Source: CBDCCV01 sp965215025 | GTDB taxonomy: Bacteria; Bacteroidota; Rhodothermia; Rhodothermales; Salinibacteraceae | Assembly: GCA_965215025.1 (NCBI GenBank) | Contig: CBDCCV010000001.1 | Location: 558,001-622,000 of the forward strand | Length of the DNA stretch: 64,000 bases | Direction of reading: 5' to 3' | Translations under genes and position numbers: made by a program | In this document: in pieces, positions 25,824-34,109 of the stretch | How positions within the stretch are numbered: the stretch's first letter is position 1 | Layout: the number at the start of each line of letters is the position of its first letter | The notes under the pieces: model-generated | Database searches by the model: none | Told to the model about the DNA's origin: nothing | Seen by the model: the letters and a program-made list of their open reading frames with translations, nothing else

Positions 25824-26471
25824 ATGAAAGCCCGCCTGACCGAGCGCCAGAACGAAGCTTACGAGTTCGTCCGCGCCTACCTCCGCCGCCACAGCAAGCC
25901 GCCCACGCTCAAGGAGATCGGCGGCGCTCTCGGCATCTCTTCCACAAACGGCGTCTACAAGCTTCTGCAGGCGCTCGAAAAGAAAGGCTACATCCGCCGG
26001 GAGAAGCACGCCGCGCGCGGCTTGCAACTGGTCGAGGACGAGGGCGACCCCTTCGCGCTTGACGGCGGCGTGCCGAGCCTCATGGTCATCAGCCGCACGG
26101 CCAGCGACCAGCCCGAAAACCTACGGCGGCGGCCCGGCGGCTTCGTCTCGGTGGACCCGCGCTTCCTCCAAAAGGCGCGCGACCCGGACGCCTGCCTCGC
26201 CGCCCGCTGCGGCGACGACGGCATGAACGGCGACGGCATCCGCAAAGGCGATCTCGTCCTCATCGAAGAGGTGCCTTACGAGGAGATGCGCAACGGCACC
26301 GTAGCCGCCTTTCTCGTGCGCGAGGAGCTACAGGTGCGTCGCCTCTACCTCGCCAACGGCCGCCTGCACCTGCGCCCCGCCGACCGCACCTACACCGAGG
26401 AAACCTACCCGCCCGGCGACCCCGGCTGCTACGTCATCGGCCGCGTCCTTGGGCTGATGCGCGGGCTTTGA
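25824..26471 (+). CDS. LexA-like repressor with replaced self-cleavage residues
   Basis: 215 residues. Residues 1-70 are a LexA-type winged helix (RLTERQNEAYEFVRAYL, PPTLKEIGGALGISS, LQALEKKGYI, RGLQLV). Residues 104-213 align with the S24 peptidase fold of LexA (GGFVSVDPRFL, GIRKGDLVLIE, NGTVAAFLV, LQVRRLYL). The position of the catalytic Ser (S-M in LexA) reads GM at 133-134, the catalytic Lys (VKRL) is Arg172 in VRRL, and no Ala-Gly cleavage site is seen in residues 80-105. It should therefore not self-cleave on RecA activation. It is divergent from mraZ, with two palindromic operators between them. It may repress itself and the dcw operon; that is inference. Confidence 0.85.
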   Translation: MKARLTERQNEAYEFVRAYLRRHSKPPTLKEIGGALGISSTNGVYKLLQALEKKGYIRREKHAARGLQLVEDEGDPFALDGGVPSLMVISRTASDQPENLRRRPGGFVSVDPRFLQKARDPDACLAARCGDDGMNGDGIRKGDLVLIEEVPYEEMRNGTVAAFLVREELQVRRLYLANGRLHLRPADRTYTEETYPPGDPGCYVIGRVLGLMRGL

Positions 26472-26492
26472 CGCTCGACTCTTCGCAAAAAC

Positions 26493-26520
26493 GTAGGGAC
26501 ACGATATGTCGTGTCCCTGC
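26493..26520. repeat. GTAGGGACACGATATGTCGTGTCCCTGC palindrome type behind the lexA-like gene
   Basis: GTAGGGACACGA pairs with TCGTGTCCCTGC; it lies 21 bases behind the stop codon of the lexA-like gene and might also act as a weak hairpin at its 3' end. Confidence 0.65.
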
Positions 26521-26551
26521 CACGCGTCAACGGTTTCGCCATCAACAAAAA

Positions 26552-26576
26552 AGGGCACGGCGCCGCCGTGCCCCTA
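26552..26576. repeat. AGGGCACGGCGCCGCCGTGCCCCTAC palindrome type, lexA-like/pyrG gap
   Basis: GGGCACGGCG pairs with CGCCGTGCCC, with a terminal CTAC. It lies between the convergent 3' ends of the lexA-like gene and pyrG, 32 bases beyond the previous palindrome. Confidence 0.6.
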
Positions 26577-26607
26577 CGCGGAGTGATCGGTACGTTTTTG
26601 CCGCGCG

Positions 26608-28302
26608 TCACATTTTCGCCGAGGCGAGTTCGGCTATTTTGCGGCGGCGCGGGGGCTGTGGCCCTTTCATGAGATCGCGCTCGCGGGCGTAAGCGACGCT
26701 CGCTTCCACGAACGCCTTGAAAAGCGGATGCGGCCGCCCCACGGTGCTTTTGTACTCGGGGTGGAACTGCACGCCGATGAACCAGCGCTTCTCCGGCAGC
26801 TCGGCGATCTCGACGAGGTCCAGCTCCGGGTTCAGGCCAGTGAACTGCATCCCGTGCTCCAGGAGCTTGTAGCGCAGGACGTTGTTGACTTCATAGCGGT
26901 GGCGATGGCGCTCCTGCACGACCTCGGCGTCGTAGATCCTGCGCACGCGCGAGCCTTCCTTGAGGCGGCACTCGTACTGCCCGAGACGCATGGTGCCGCC
27001 CTTCTCGGTGATCTCCTTCTGCTCCTTCATCAGGCCGATGACGGGGTACGGCGTCTCCGGGTCGAACTCCGTCGAATGCGCGCCCTCCCATCCGCACACG
27101 TGCCGCGCGAACTCGACCACCGCGCACTGCATCCCCAGGCAGATGCCGAAGAACGGCACGTCCTCCTCGCGGGCATAGCGCGCCGCCACGATCTTCCCGC
27201 CGATGCCCCGGTCGCCGAAGCCGGGCGCGATGAGGATGCCGGCCACGTCGCCCAAGACGTCGGCCACGTTCTCTGAGGTGAGGTGGTCGGAGAGCACGCT
27301 TTTGAGTTCGACCTGCACGCCGCCGGGGATGCCGGCCAGGCGCAGGCTCTCGGCGATGGACTTGTAGGCGTCCTGGTGCTCGACGTACTTGCCCACGAGG
27401 GCGATGCGCACGGTGGCCTCGGGCGTTTTGAGCCGTTTTAAAAACTCGATCCACGCCTCCAGGTCCGGCTCCTCGCTAAAGCGCGCCTGCTCCTCGGCGG
27501 TGAAAAGCTGCTCGATCACGATGTCGCCCAGGCCTTCTTCTTTGAGCAGGAGTGGCACCTCGTAGATGGACTCGGCATCGAGCATCTGGATGACGGCGTG
27601 CGGCTCGACGTTGCAAAAAAGAGCGATCTTGCGGCGCAGATCCGATTCCAACTCATACTCCGAGCGGCACACGAGGATGTCGGGCTGGAGGCCGTGCGAG
27701 AGCAGCGTCTTGACGGAGTGCTGCGTGGGCTTCGTCTTCAGCTCGCCCGCCGCGCGCAGGAAAGGGACGAGCGTGAGGTGCACGTCGAGCGTGTTGCGCG
27801 GGCCGACCTCGTAGCGAAGCTGGCGGATGGCCTCGAGGTAGGGCTGGCTCTCGATGTCGCCCACCGTGCCGCCGATCTCGGTGATGACCACGTCGTTGCC
27901 GCCGCGCTCGCCGAGGCGGAGCATCCAGCGCTTGATCTCGTCGATGATGTGCGGCACCACCTGCACCGTGCGGCCCAGGTACTCGCCCGCACGCTCTTTG
28001 CGGATGACCTCGGAGTAGATGCGCCCGGTGGTGACGTTGTTGGCCTGCGAGGTGGGTCTTCCGAGAAAGCGCTCGTAGTGGCCGAGGTCGAGGTCCGTCT
28101 CCGCGCCGTCGTCGGTGACGTAGACCTCGCCGTGCTCGTAGGGATTCATCGTCCCCGGATCGACGTTGATGTACGGGTCGAACTTCTGGATGGAGACGTT
28201 CAGCCCGCGCGCCATCAAGAGGCGCCCCAACGAGGCCGAGAAGATGCCTTTCCCCAGCGAAGAGGTCACGCCGCCGGTGACGAAGATGTATTTGGTCTGC
28301 AC
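26608..28302 (-). CDS. pyrG: CTP synthase PyrG
   Basis: 564 residues from a GTG at 28302, chosen because it gives the family start xQTKYIFVTGGVTSSLGKG; a further GTG at 28347 adds 15 residues with no homology. The N-terminal synthetase domain has the P-loop and the DPYINVDPGTMNPYEHGEV block; the C-terminal glutamine amidotransferase domain has the nucleophile in GICLGMQ and the FHPEYKS histidine/glutamate pair. It aminates UTP to CTP using glutamine and ATP. Highly conserved; no operon partner visible. Confidence 0.97.
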   Translation of the reverse strand: MQTKYIFVTGGVTSSLGKGIFSASLGRLLMARGLNVSIQKFDPYINVDPGTMNPYEHGEVYVTDDGAETDLDLGHYERFLGRPTSQANNVTTGRIYSEVIRKERAGEYLGRTVQVVPHIIDEIKRWMLRLGERGGNDVVITEIGGTVGDIESQPYLEAIRQLRYEVGPRNTLDVHLTLVPFLRAAGELKTKPTQHSVKTLLSHGLQPDILVCRSEYELESDLRRKIALFCNVEPHAVIQMLDAESIYEVPLLLKEEGLGDIVIEQLFTAEEQARFSEEPDLEAWIEFLKRLKTPEATVRIALVGKYVEHQDAYKSIAESLRLAGIPGGVQVELKSVLSDHLTSENVADVLGDVAGILIAPGFGDRGIGGKIVAARYAREEDVPFFGICLGMQCAVVEFARHVCGWEGAHSTEFDPETPYPVIGLMKEQKEITEKGGTMRLGQYECRLKEGSRVRRIYDAEVVQERHRHRYEVNNVLRYKLLEHGMQFTGLNPELDLVEIAELPEKRWFIGVQFHPEYKSTVGRPHPLFKAFVEASVAYARERDLMKGPQPPRRRKIAELASAKM

Positions 28303-28525
28303 AGGGTCGGTCCGTCTGATGGAGATGGAGGAGCGAACGGGCGACACGCCGAGGCGGGTGTCTCTTCAAAGTACGACAGCCGCCGCGCCCCTTGCAACGC
28401 GCGAGCGGAGCTTGCAACGCGCACGTCAAGGACAAAAGCGCCGTGCCGCTTGAGCGCGGACGCGGCGCTTCTCACCTTGTGTAGGCAGCGATTTCTTACC
28501 CAAAACCAACGCACGGAGGTCCGCT

Positions 28526-28981
28526 ATGCTAAAGCACGCCCTTCTCTACGCTGCCGCCCTCTTTCTTCTGGCCAGCTGCTCGCTTTTCCCTTTCCCGGAT
28601 GACGACGATCCGCCCGCCCGCGACGACCTCGCCGGCACGCTCTGGACGCTCGAATCCGTCGAGACGGCTGACGGCGAAGTCATCGAGCCGGAGCAAAACG
28701 AAGACTATCGCTACTTCCTGCGCTTCAGCCGAGGCTTCGCGGGCGGGCAGGACGCCTGCAACACGTGCCAGGGGCCGTACTCGACGGGGGACGACCATGC
28801 ACTCTCTATGCAGCTCGCGTGCGAGGAAGCAGGCTGCGGCGGCGCGCCCTTCAGCCTTTACCCGTACAGCAGCACGCTGAATGAGGCGCGCTCCTACCAC
28901 CGCAACGGCGACCGCCTGCGGATCATCGCGCGCGGCGCCGACGGCGAACTCGTCGTCCTGCACCATCGGTTCGGGCCGTAA
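28526..28981 (+). CDS. META/HslJ-like lipoprotein
   Basis: 151 residues. The signal ends in the lipobox LASC (Cys18), followed by an Asp/Pro linker. The core DLAGTLWTLESVE...YFLRFSRGF...DACNTCQGPYS resembles the META/HslJ domain, which has a Trp-containing first strand and a GxNxxxGxY-like block; here Cys residues flank it. GGAGGT lies 7 bases before the ATG. The function of META lipoproteins is poorly known; some affect drug or heat resistance. It is divergent from pyrG. Confidence 0.65.
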   Translation: MLKHALLYAAALFLLASCSLFPFPDDDDPPARDDLAGTLWTLESVETADGEVIEPEQNEDYRYFLRFSRGFAGGQDACNTCQGPYSTGDDHALSMQLACEEAGCGGAPFSLYPYSSTLNEARSYHRNGDRLRIIARGADGELVVLHHRFGP

Positions 28982-28985
28982 GCGC

Positions 28986-29038
28986 TCAGCCGCGCTGCTC
29001 CCGCGCCACGACGAGGACGCCCGTGCCGGTGGCGTTCG
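28986..29038 (-). pseudogene. 3' stub of a methyltransferase gene related to the one at 29824
   Basis: On the minus strand the last 17 codons and stop of a methyltransferase are preserved: NATGTGVLVVARE plus QRG and TGA, against NATGTGVLVVARK plus PAR and TGA in the intact gene at 29824. The last 34 aligned bases (from GCGC to GCGTT) differ at 2 positions, several differences being synonymous. The stub abuts the stop codon of the DUF3368 toxin gene. It is therefore the end of a former second methyltransferase gene, with the toxin-antitoxin pair now where its body was. Confidence 0.65.
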
Positions 29039-29494
29039 CTATGCCCGTTCCTCGGCGAGGCGTAGCGCCTGCTCGTACAAAGCGGCGGACATCCAGAACC
29101 CTGTTTCTTGAAGCGCATCGAGGAGCGGCTTCGCCTCGCTGATGACCTCGTAGCGCTTGGCGCGAAGCACGAGGCCCACCGTGCCGATGACGGTAAGCTT
29201 CATCTTCGCAGCTTCGGCGCGCGCCGCTTCGTCATCGAGAATGAGGTGGGCGTTCTTGATTTGCTGGCCCAGCGCGATGACTTCGGATTCGCCCGCGTCA
29301 AGGCGTCGGCGCAATCGCTGGATGAGCGCAGGATCGCTCACCGGCTCAACCGCCATGCCCTCCGGGACGCGCCCGAACTCGCTGCGCACTGCCGGCGGAA
29401 TGCGGATGTCCCGGTACAGCCTCCCAAGCAAACCCATCCGGCCAATGCGCTCCAGATGAATCAGGCAGGACGTATCAGGAAGGCAGATCGGCAT
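29039..29494 (-). CDS. DUF3368-type PIN-like toxin of a toxin-antitoxin pair
   Basis: 151 residues from the ATG at 29494 (a GTG at 29506 is an alternative). Acidic PIN-fold positions are visible: Asp in LPDTSCLIHL, Glu in DAGESEVIAL, and the pair in LILDDEAARAEA, followed by VIGTVGLVLRAK. Such proteins are predicted ribonucleases that cut RNA and are held in check by a small partner. The partner is the UPF0175-type gene 19 bases upstream. The stop codon abuts a methyltransferase 3' stub. Confidence 0.8.
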   Translation of the reverse strand: MPICLPDTSCLIHLERIGRMGLLGRLYRDIRIPPAVRSEFGRVPEGMAVEPVSDPALIQRLRRRLDAGESEVIALGQQIKNAHLILDDEAARAEAAKMKLTVIGTVGLVLRAKRYEVISEAKPLLDALQETGFWMSAALYEQALRLAEERA

Positions 29495-29513
29495 CGAAGG
29501 GGCCACGACGCGC

Positions 29514-29732
29514 CTACGCTTCCATTTCGCGTTGGAGATCGCCCGCCGAGTAGTCGATCACTGGAATGCCCTGTTCGGCAAGCAGCTCCATGAACGCGCG
29601 TTTGGAGTAGCCGGCCAGCTCAGCCGCCTTCCCAAGCGAGACGCGCTTCGCCTCGAAGAGCTTCATGCTCAAGAGCAGCCGCGCCTCATCCGCCGAGACG
29701 TGCGGAGGCAGGTCAATGGTTAGCTGAGCCAT
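29514..29732 (-). CDS. UPF0175-type antitoxin with helix-turn-helix
   Basis: 72 residues from the ATG at 29732. The core LLLSMKLFEAKRVSLGKAAELAGYSKRAFMELLAEQGIPVIDY matches the UPF0175 family, which has a small helix-turn-helix and ends in a short acidic tail. It neutralises its DUF3368 partner and probably autoregulates the pair. An upstream frame from 29789 is longer but unnecessary. Confidence 0.8.
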   Translation of the reverse strand: MAQLTIDLPPHVSADEARLLLSMKLFEAKRVSLGKAAELAGYSKRAFMELLAEQGIPVIDYSAGDLQREMEA

Positions 29733-29823
29733 GGGGTTCACCGCTGGCAGGGCTGTGACGGCGCAGACGTGCGCTACTTCGCTTAGCATGATACCTCCGC
29801 AGAAAGGAACGGTTCAGCCGTGC

Positions 29824-30648
29824 TCAGCGCGCCGGCTTCCGCGCGACGACGAGGACGCCCGTGCCCGTGGCGTTTTCTTCCTCCATGTCCTTCGCGTTGA
29901 GGTACAGCCCCACGGGCAGCGCGGCGAGGTAGTAGAGCGCCACGACCGGCAGGAGCGCCCAGCTTCTGCCGAGCATCTGCATGGGCCGCTTGATGAGCCA
30001 TCGCCACGCCGCCGAGCCGTACGGGCCGTACGTGTAAAGGCTGCGCACCGGCTCCAGCCCGACCTCGCGCAGCTTCTCTTCCAGCGCGCCGAGGTTGTAC
30101 CCGTCGCGCACGTGCTCGCCGATGAAGCCCTCCTCACCCGCCTCTGACACGTCCGAGCCGCCGAGGTCCGAGGGCGTGTTGATGAGGACGTGCCCGCCGG
30201 GCCTGAGCACGCGCGCAAAATGCTTGAACACGGCGCGGTCCGCCCCGATGTGCTCCATCACGTCCACTGAGAGGATGAAGTCGAACGGCCCCTCGGCCCG
30301 GAGCGCCGTGAGGTCGTCCACGGCAAAGCGCACCTGATCGGCCTGCGGCGTGGTTGCGATGAAGCGCTCGGCGCGGTCGAGGTAGTCGCGCTTCACGTCC
30401 ACGGCCAAGACCTCGGCGTTCGGGAACGAGCGGGCGACGAAGTAGGCGTACTGCCCGAAGCCCGTCCCGGCGTCGAGCACGCGGATCGGCTCGCCGGGTG
30501 GGTACGCGCTCAGGAGCCGCCGCACCTCGCGGCGGACGTACCACGCGCGCAGAAAAAGCGTGTCGAGCACGCCGTAGAGGAACCGCTGAAACGCCGGGTG
30601 CCGGTCGGCCAGCGCGCCGAGGCGGTCTTTGATCGGGTCGTACTGCAC
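29824..30648 (-). CDS. Class I SAM-dependent methyltransferase
   Basis: 274 residues, GTG start. The Rossmann SAM-binding motif I is VLDAGTGFGQYAYFVA (around 57-72), motif II acidic residue in VLAVDVK, and the DFILSVDVMEHI block gives motif IV. A C-terminal hydrophobic segment (about 229-252) suggests membrane association. It lies upstream of nothing obvious but shares its strand with two glycosyltransferases (30690 and 33030), so a modification of a cell-surface glycan or lipid carrier is plausible. Substrate unknown. Confidence 0.8.
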   Translation of the reverse strand: MQYDPIKDRLGALADRHPAFQRFLYGVLDTLFLRAWYVRREVRRLLSAYPPGEPIRVLDAGTGFGQYAYFVARSFPNAEVLAVDVKRDYLDRAERFIATTPQADQVRFAVDDLTALRAEGPFDFILSVDVMEHIGADRAVFKHFARVLRPGGHVLINTPSDLGGSDVSEAGEEGFIGEHVRDGYNLGALEEKLREVGLEPVRSLYTYGPYGSAAWRWLIKRPMQMLGRSWALLPVVALYYLAALPVGLYLNAKDMEEENATGTGVLVVARKPAR

Positions 30649-30689
30649 GAGCCGGGCGAACGGTGGATGGCGAATGGAGGTCAGAGCGC

Positions 30690-31835
30690 TCAGGCCATCG
30701 CCTCGATGGCTTCGTAGAGGACCGAGGCCGCCCTCTCTTTCTGCTCCTTCACGCCCTCGGTTAGCCGCGCCTGCAACCCATCGGCGAAGAAGCGCTCGAT
30801 GGCAGCGGCCAGGGCGGGCGGGTCTTCGGGCGGGACGACGAGGCCGGCCTTCTCGTGCGGGACGATCTCAGGCAGGCCGCCCACATCCGTCACGATGAGC
30901 GGCCGGTCAAAATGAAACGCCACCTGCGCCACGCCGCTCTGCGTGGCGCGCACGTACGGCTGCACGACCACGTCGGCGGCGGAGAAGTAGCGCGCCACGT
31001 CCTCGTTGGGCACGTAGCCGGAGCGGACAAGCACGTGGTTTTCGAGGTGGTGCTGCCGGATGAGGCCGCGGTACGGCGCCATGTCGTCGTAGAACTCGCC
31101 CGCCACCACGAGGCGCACGTCCGGTCTTTCTTCGACCACGCGCGGCATGGCTTCGAGGAGCGTGCGCAACCCCTTGTACGCGCGGATGAGGCCGAAGAAG
31201 AGCAGCACGGGCGCCTCGGCAGGCAGGCCGAGCACGTCGCGCGCGGCGCTTTTCGCCTCTGCCTCACCAAAGCGCTCGTAAACGGGATGTAGCACGCGCC
31301 GCACTTCTTGCCGGACGCCCAGGCTGCGCAGGTCGCGCTCCACAGCTTCGGACATGACCACGAAACCGTCGCACGCACCGAAGAAGTAGCGGCTCAAGAG
31401 GCGGTCGCCCACGCGCCGCTCGTGCGGGAGCGCATTGTGCACAAGCGCGAGCGTGCGAATTTTCTCTTTCCGCTCCCGGCGGAGCAGCCGCGCCATCGTC
31501 CCGTACGCCGGCCCGAAAAACGGCATCCAGTGCTGAAAGACGACGGCGTCCGGCGCGTCCCGGCTGATGGCCCGCGCCGCCCGCCACCACGACAGCGGGT
31601 TCACCGAGTCGATGATCCGCTCGGCCGAGATGGACGCATCCGCCGGCGGCTCCGTCTCGAACTGCGTCGCGCCGGGGAAGAAAAGCGCCGGATACTGCCG
31701 CGCGAAGCTCACCACCGGGACGGTGTGCCCGCGCGCCTGGAGGCCGCGCGCGAGCGTTTCGGTAAAGTGCGCGATGCCGCCCCGGTACGGATGCACCGGC
31801 CCAACGAGCGTTATTTTCTTTTTCTTGACAGTCAT
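30690..31835 (-). CDS. Family 4 glycosyltransferase
   Basis: 381 residues with a GT-B fold. The N-terminus has a VGPVHPYRGGIAHFTETLARGL glycine-rich loop, the C-terminal domain has VLLFFGLIRAYKGL, the DVVVQPYVRATQSGVAQVA acceptor-side block and the GGLPEIV donor-site motif with Glu. It transfers a sugar from a nucleotide donor, probably in polysaccharide or glycolipid synthesis, since other glycosyltransferases and methyltransferases are nearby. It is 41 bases from the methyltransferase at 29824 and likely co-transcribed. Confidence 0.85.
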   Translation of the reverse strand: MTVKKKKITLVGPVHPYRGGIAHFTETLARGLQARGHTVPVVSFARQYPALFFPGATQFETEPPADASISAERIIDSVNPLSWWRAARAISRDAPDAVVFQHWMPFFGPAYGTMARLLRRERKEKIRTLALVHNALPHERRVGDRLLSRYFFGACDGFVVMSEAVERDLRSLGVRQEVRRVLHPVYERFGEAEAKSAARDVLGLPAEAPVLLFFGLIRAYKGLRTLLEAMPRVVEERPDVRLVVAGEFYDDMAPYRGLIRQHHLENHVLVRSGYVPNEDVARYFSAADVVVQPYVRATQSGVAQVAFHFDRPLIVTDVGGLPEIVPHEKAGLVVPPEDPPALAAAIERFFADGLQARLTEGVKEQKERAASVLYEAIEAMA

Positions 31836-31976
31836 GAGCCAGATGCTGATAACCTCTGGCTCCTAAGCTATGCGTTTCTAAGCGCCAATGACAACTATGA
31901 GGAGCGGGGAAGTGGTAACGGAGAACGGAAAAAGCGCTCGTCCAGGCACCACGCTCATGGCCGGCAACGTGCTTCC

Positions 31977-32957
31977 TCACCGATTCACGCTGCTCATGTC
32001 GGCGTAGCGGTCGCCGGCGGTGGCACCTTGCGGGGCGATGACTTCGAGGCGGTCGAGGTCGTCCTGCGAGAGCGTGAGCGCGGCGGCCTCGGCGTTCTCC
32101 TTGAGGTGCCTGCGCGAGGTCGTGCCGGGGATGGGCACGACGCCCTCGCCCTGCGCCAGGACCCAGGCCAGGGCCAGCTGCGCGGGCGTGGCGTCTTTCT
32201 CCTCGGCTAAGCGCCGCACCTCCTCGACCAGCTCCAGGTTCTTGTAGAAGTTCTCGCCCGTGAAGCGCGGATGGCCGCTGCGGTAGTCGTCCTCGGGGAT
32301 GTCCTCCGGCTTCTGGAAGCGCCCCGTGAGGAAGCCGCGCCCGAGCGGGCTGTACGGCACGAGGCCGATGCCCAGCTCGCGCAGCGTCGGCAGCACCTCG
32401 TCCTCAAGGTCGCGGCTCCAGAGCGAATACTCGCTTTGCAGGGCCGAGATGGGCCGCTCGGCGTGCGCGCGGCGGATCGTCTCGGCGGCGGCTTCGGAGA
32501 GGCCCAAGAAGCGCACCTTGCCCGCGTCCACGAGATCGCCCATGGCGCCGACGGTTTCTTCGATGGGCACCTCCGGGTCCACGCGGTGCTGGTAGTAAAG
32601 GTCGATGTGGTCGGTGCCGAGGCGTCTCAGCGAAGCGTCGCAGCTTTGGCGCACGTAGTCGGGCCGGCCGCTGATGCCGCGCGCGTCCGGGTCGTCCGTA
32701 CGCACGATGCCGAACTTCGTCGCCAGCACGACCTCGTCGCGCCGGCCTTCGAGCGCTTGGCCGACGAGCCTCTCGTTCTCGCCGCGGCCGTACATGTCCG
32801 CCGTGTCGAAAAAGGTGATGCCGAGGTCGATGGCCGCGTGGATCGTGGCGACGGACTCCTCCTCATCGGCGTCGCCGTAAAACTCGGACATGCCCATGCA
32901 GCCGAGGCCGAGGGCGGAGACGGTGAGGCCTTCGTTTCCGAGCGCGCGCTGTTTCAT
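31977..32957 (-). CDS. Aldo/keto reductase
   Basis: 326 residues, a complete AKR TIM barrel. The catalytic tetrad is seen in FFDTADMYGRGENE (Asp and Tyr), ATKFG (Lys) and LYYQHRVD (His). The NADP-binding GTTSRRHLKEN motif is near the C-terminus. Closest by pattern to the YajO/Gcy-like 'MRTLGxxGLxVSALGLGCMGMS' group. It reduces aldehydes or ketones with NADPH; the substrate is unknown. Not obviously linked to its glycosyltransferase neighbours. Confidence 0.92.
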   Translation of the reverse strand: MKQRALGNEGLTVSALGLGCMGMSEFYGDADEEESVATIHAAIDLGITFFDTADMYGRGENERLVGQALEGRRDEVVLATKFGIVRTDDPDARGISGRPDYVRQSCDASLRRLGTDHIDLYYQHRVDPEVPIEETVGAMGDLVDAGKVRFLGLSEAAAETIRRAHAERPISALQSEYSLWSRDLEDEVLPTLRELGIGLVPYSPLGRGFLTGRFQKPEDIPEDDYRSGHPRFTGENFYKNLELVEEVRRLAEEKDATPAQLALAWVLAQGEGVVPIPGTTSRRHLKENAEAAALTLSQDDLDRLEVIAPQGATAGDRYADMSSVNR

Positions 32958-33029
32958 GGGTTCGGGTGGTTTTTGGTGTGCACGTGTTCAGGTTGCAGCG
33001 CAGGCGGAGCAGGGGCGCCGGCGGGCGCC

Positions 33030-34037
33030 TTACTTCTCCAGCCGCACTTCTTGCCGCCCTTTCTCCCACTCCCCCTTTCTCCCGCTCTCTAAAACCGGCG
33101 CTACCGTCTCGCTCACTTGGTACGCCTCCGTTTCCTCCATGCGCGGGCGGACGAACATCTCGCCGATGAGGCCCGTGGTGAAAAGCTGCCCGCCGAAGAG
33201 AATCAAGAGGAGGCCCAGGAAGAGGAGCGGGCGGTCGCCCACGGGGGAGCCGAAAAAGACCTTCTCGAAGGAGATCCAAAGGCAGATCAGGAAGCCGGTC
33301 ACGAACGAGAGCGTCCCCGCCGTGCCGAAGAAGTGCATCGGCCGCGCGGCGAAGCGCGTCAGGAAGACGACGGAGATGAGGTCGAGAAAGCCGCGCACGA
33401 AGCGCTCCAGGCCGAACTTCGTGCGCCCGTGCTTGCGCGGGTGGTGCTCCACGGGCTGCTCGGTGATGCGCTCGAAGCCCTCCCATTTGGCCAGGAGCGG
33501 GATGTAGCGGTGCAGCTCGCCGTAGACGCGCACGCTCTTGACCACCTCACAGCGGTACGCCTTGAGGCCGCAGTTGAAGTCGTGGAGCGCGATGCCTGAG
33601 ATGCCGCGCGTGACGGCGTTGAAGAAGCGGCTCGGCACCTTTTTCGAGAGCGGGTCGCGCCGCGTCTTCTTCCATCCGCTCACGAGGTCGTACCCCTCTT
33701 CGAGCCGGGCAACGAGGCCGGGGATCTCCGCCGGGTCGTCCTGCAGATCGGCGTCGAGGGTGACGACGTAGCGCCCGCGCGCCTTTTCAAAACCCACCGC
33801 CAGCGCGGCCGACTTCCCGTAGTTGCGCCGAAAGCGGATGCCGGCAAAGCGCGGGTCCTCGTCATGGAGCGCCTCGATCACGGCCCAGGAGCGGTCCTCG
33901 GAGCCGTCGTCCACGAGCCACGCCTCGAACGAGAGGCCCGCCCCCTCGCACGCGGCACGGACACGCGCGGCCAGCTCTACGAGCGAGGCCTCCTCCTCGT
34001 AGACCGGCACGACGATGGAAAGGTCAGGGGTTTCCAT
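33030..34037 (-). CDS. Family 2 glycosyltransferase, dolichyl/undecaprenyl-phosphate sugar transferase type
   Basis: 335 residues from the ATG at 34037; a longer frame upstream translates a repeat. The GT-A fold shows SIVVPVYEEEASL, DDGSEDRSW, and the metal-binding VTLDADLQDDP motif (DxD), then SGWKKTRRDP. Two membrane helices (about 228-250 and 262-286) follow, as in DPM1/ArnC/GtrB-like enzymes that load a polyprenyl phosphate. The start codon sits directly behind an ATTTTGGATT-type inverted repeat. Confidence 0.88.
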   Translation of the reverse strand: METPDLSIVVPVYEEEASLVELAARVRAACEGAGLSFEAWLVDDGSEDRSWAVIEALHDEDPRFAGIRFRRNYGKSAALAVGFEKARGRYVVTLDADLQDDPAEIPGLVARLEEGYDLVSGWKKTRRDPLSKKVPSRFFNAVTRGISGIALHDFNCGLKAYRCEVVKSVRVYGELHRYIPLLAKWEGFERITEQPVEHHPRKHGRTKFGLERFVRGFLDLISVVFLTRFAARPMHFFGTAGTLSFVTGFLICLWISFEKVFFGSPVGDRPLLFLGLLLILFGGQLFTTGLIGEMFVRPRMEETEAYQVSETVAPVLESGRKGEWEKGRQEVRLEK

Positions 34038-34041
34038 TTTT

Positions 34042-34109
34042 GATTTTGGATTGGGGATTTTGGATTGGCTGGCACAGAGCAAGCCAATCCAAAATCCCCA
34101 ATCTAAAAT
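34042..34109. repeat. Inverted repeat, ATTTTGGATTGG family
   Basis: The arms 34042-34070 (GATTTTGGATTGGGGATTTT...) and 34081-34109 pair over 27-28 bases around a 10-base loop. It sits between the glycosyltransferase ATG (34037) and the 3' end of the gene at 34103; the CTA within its right arm (34103-34105) is that gene's stop codon. The same family is found at 8780-8940. Confidence 0.7.

Noticed and set aside
28434..28474. Terminator-like hairpin AAAGCGCCG...CGGCGCTT upstream of the META lipoprotein
   Set aside because: It lies between divergent genes and lacks a real T-run; no transcript would need to end there, so no feature was called.
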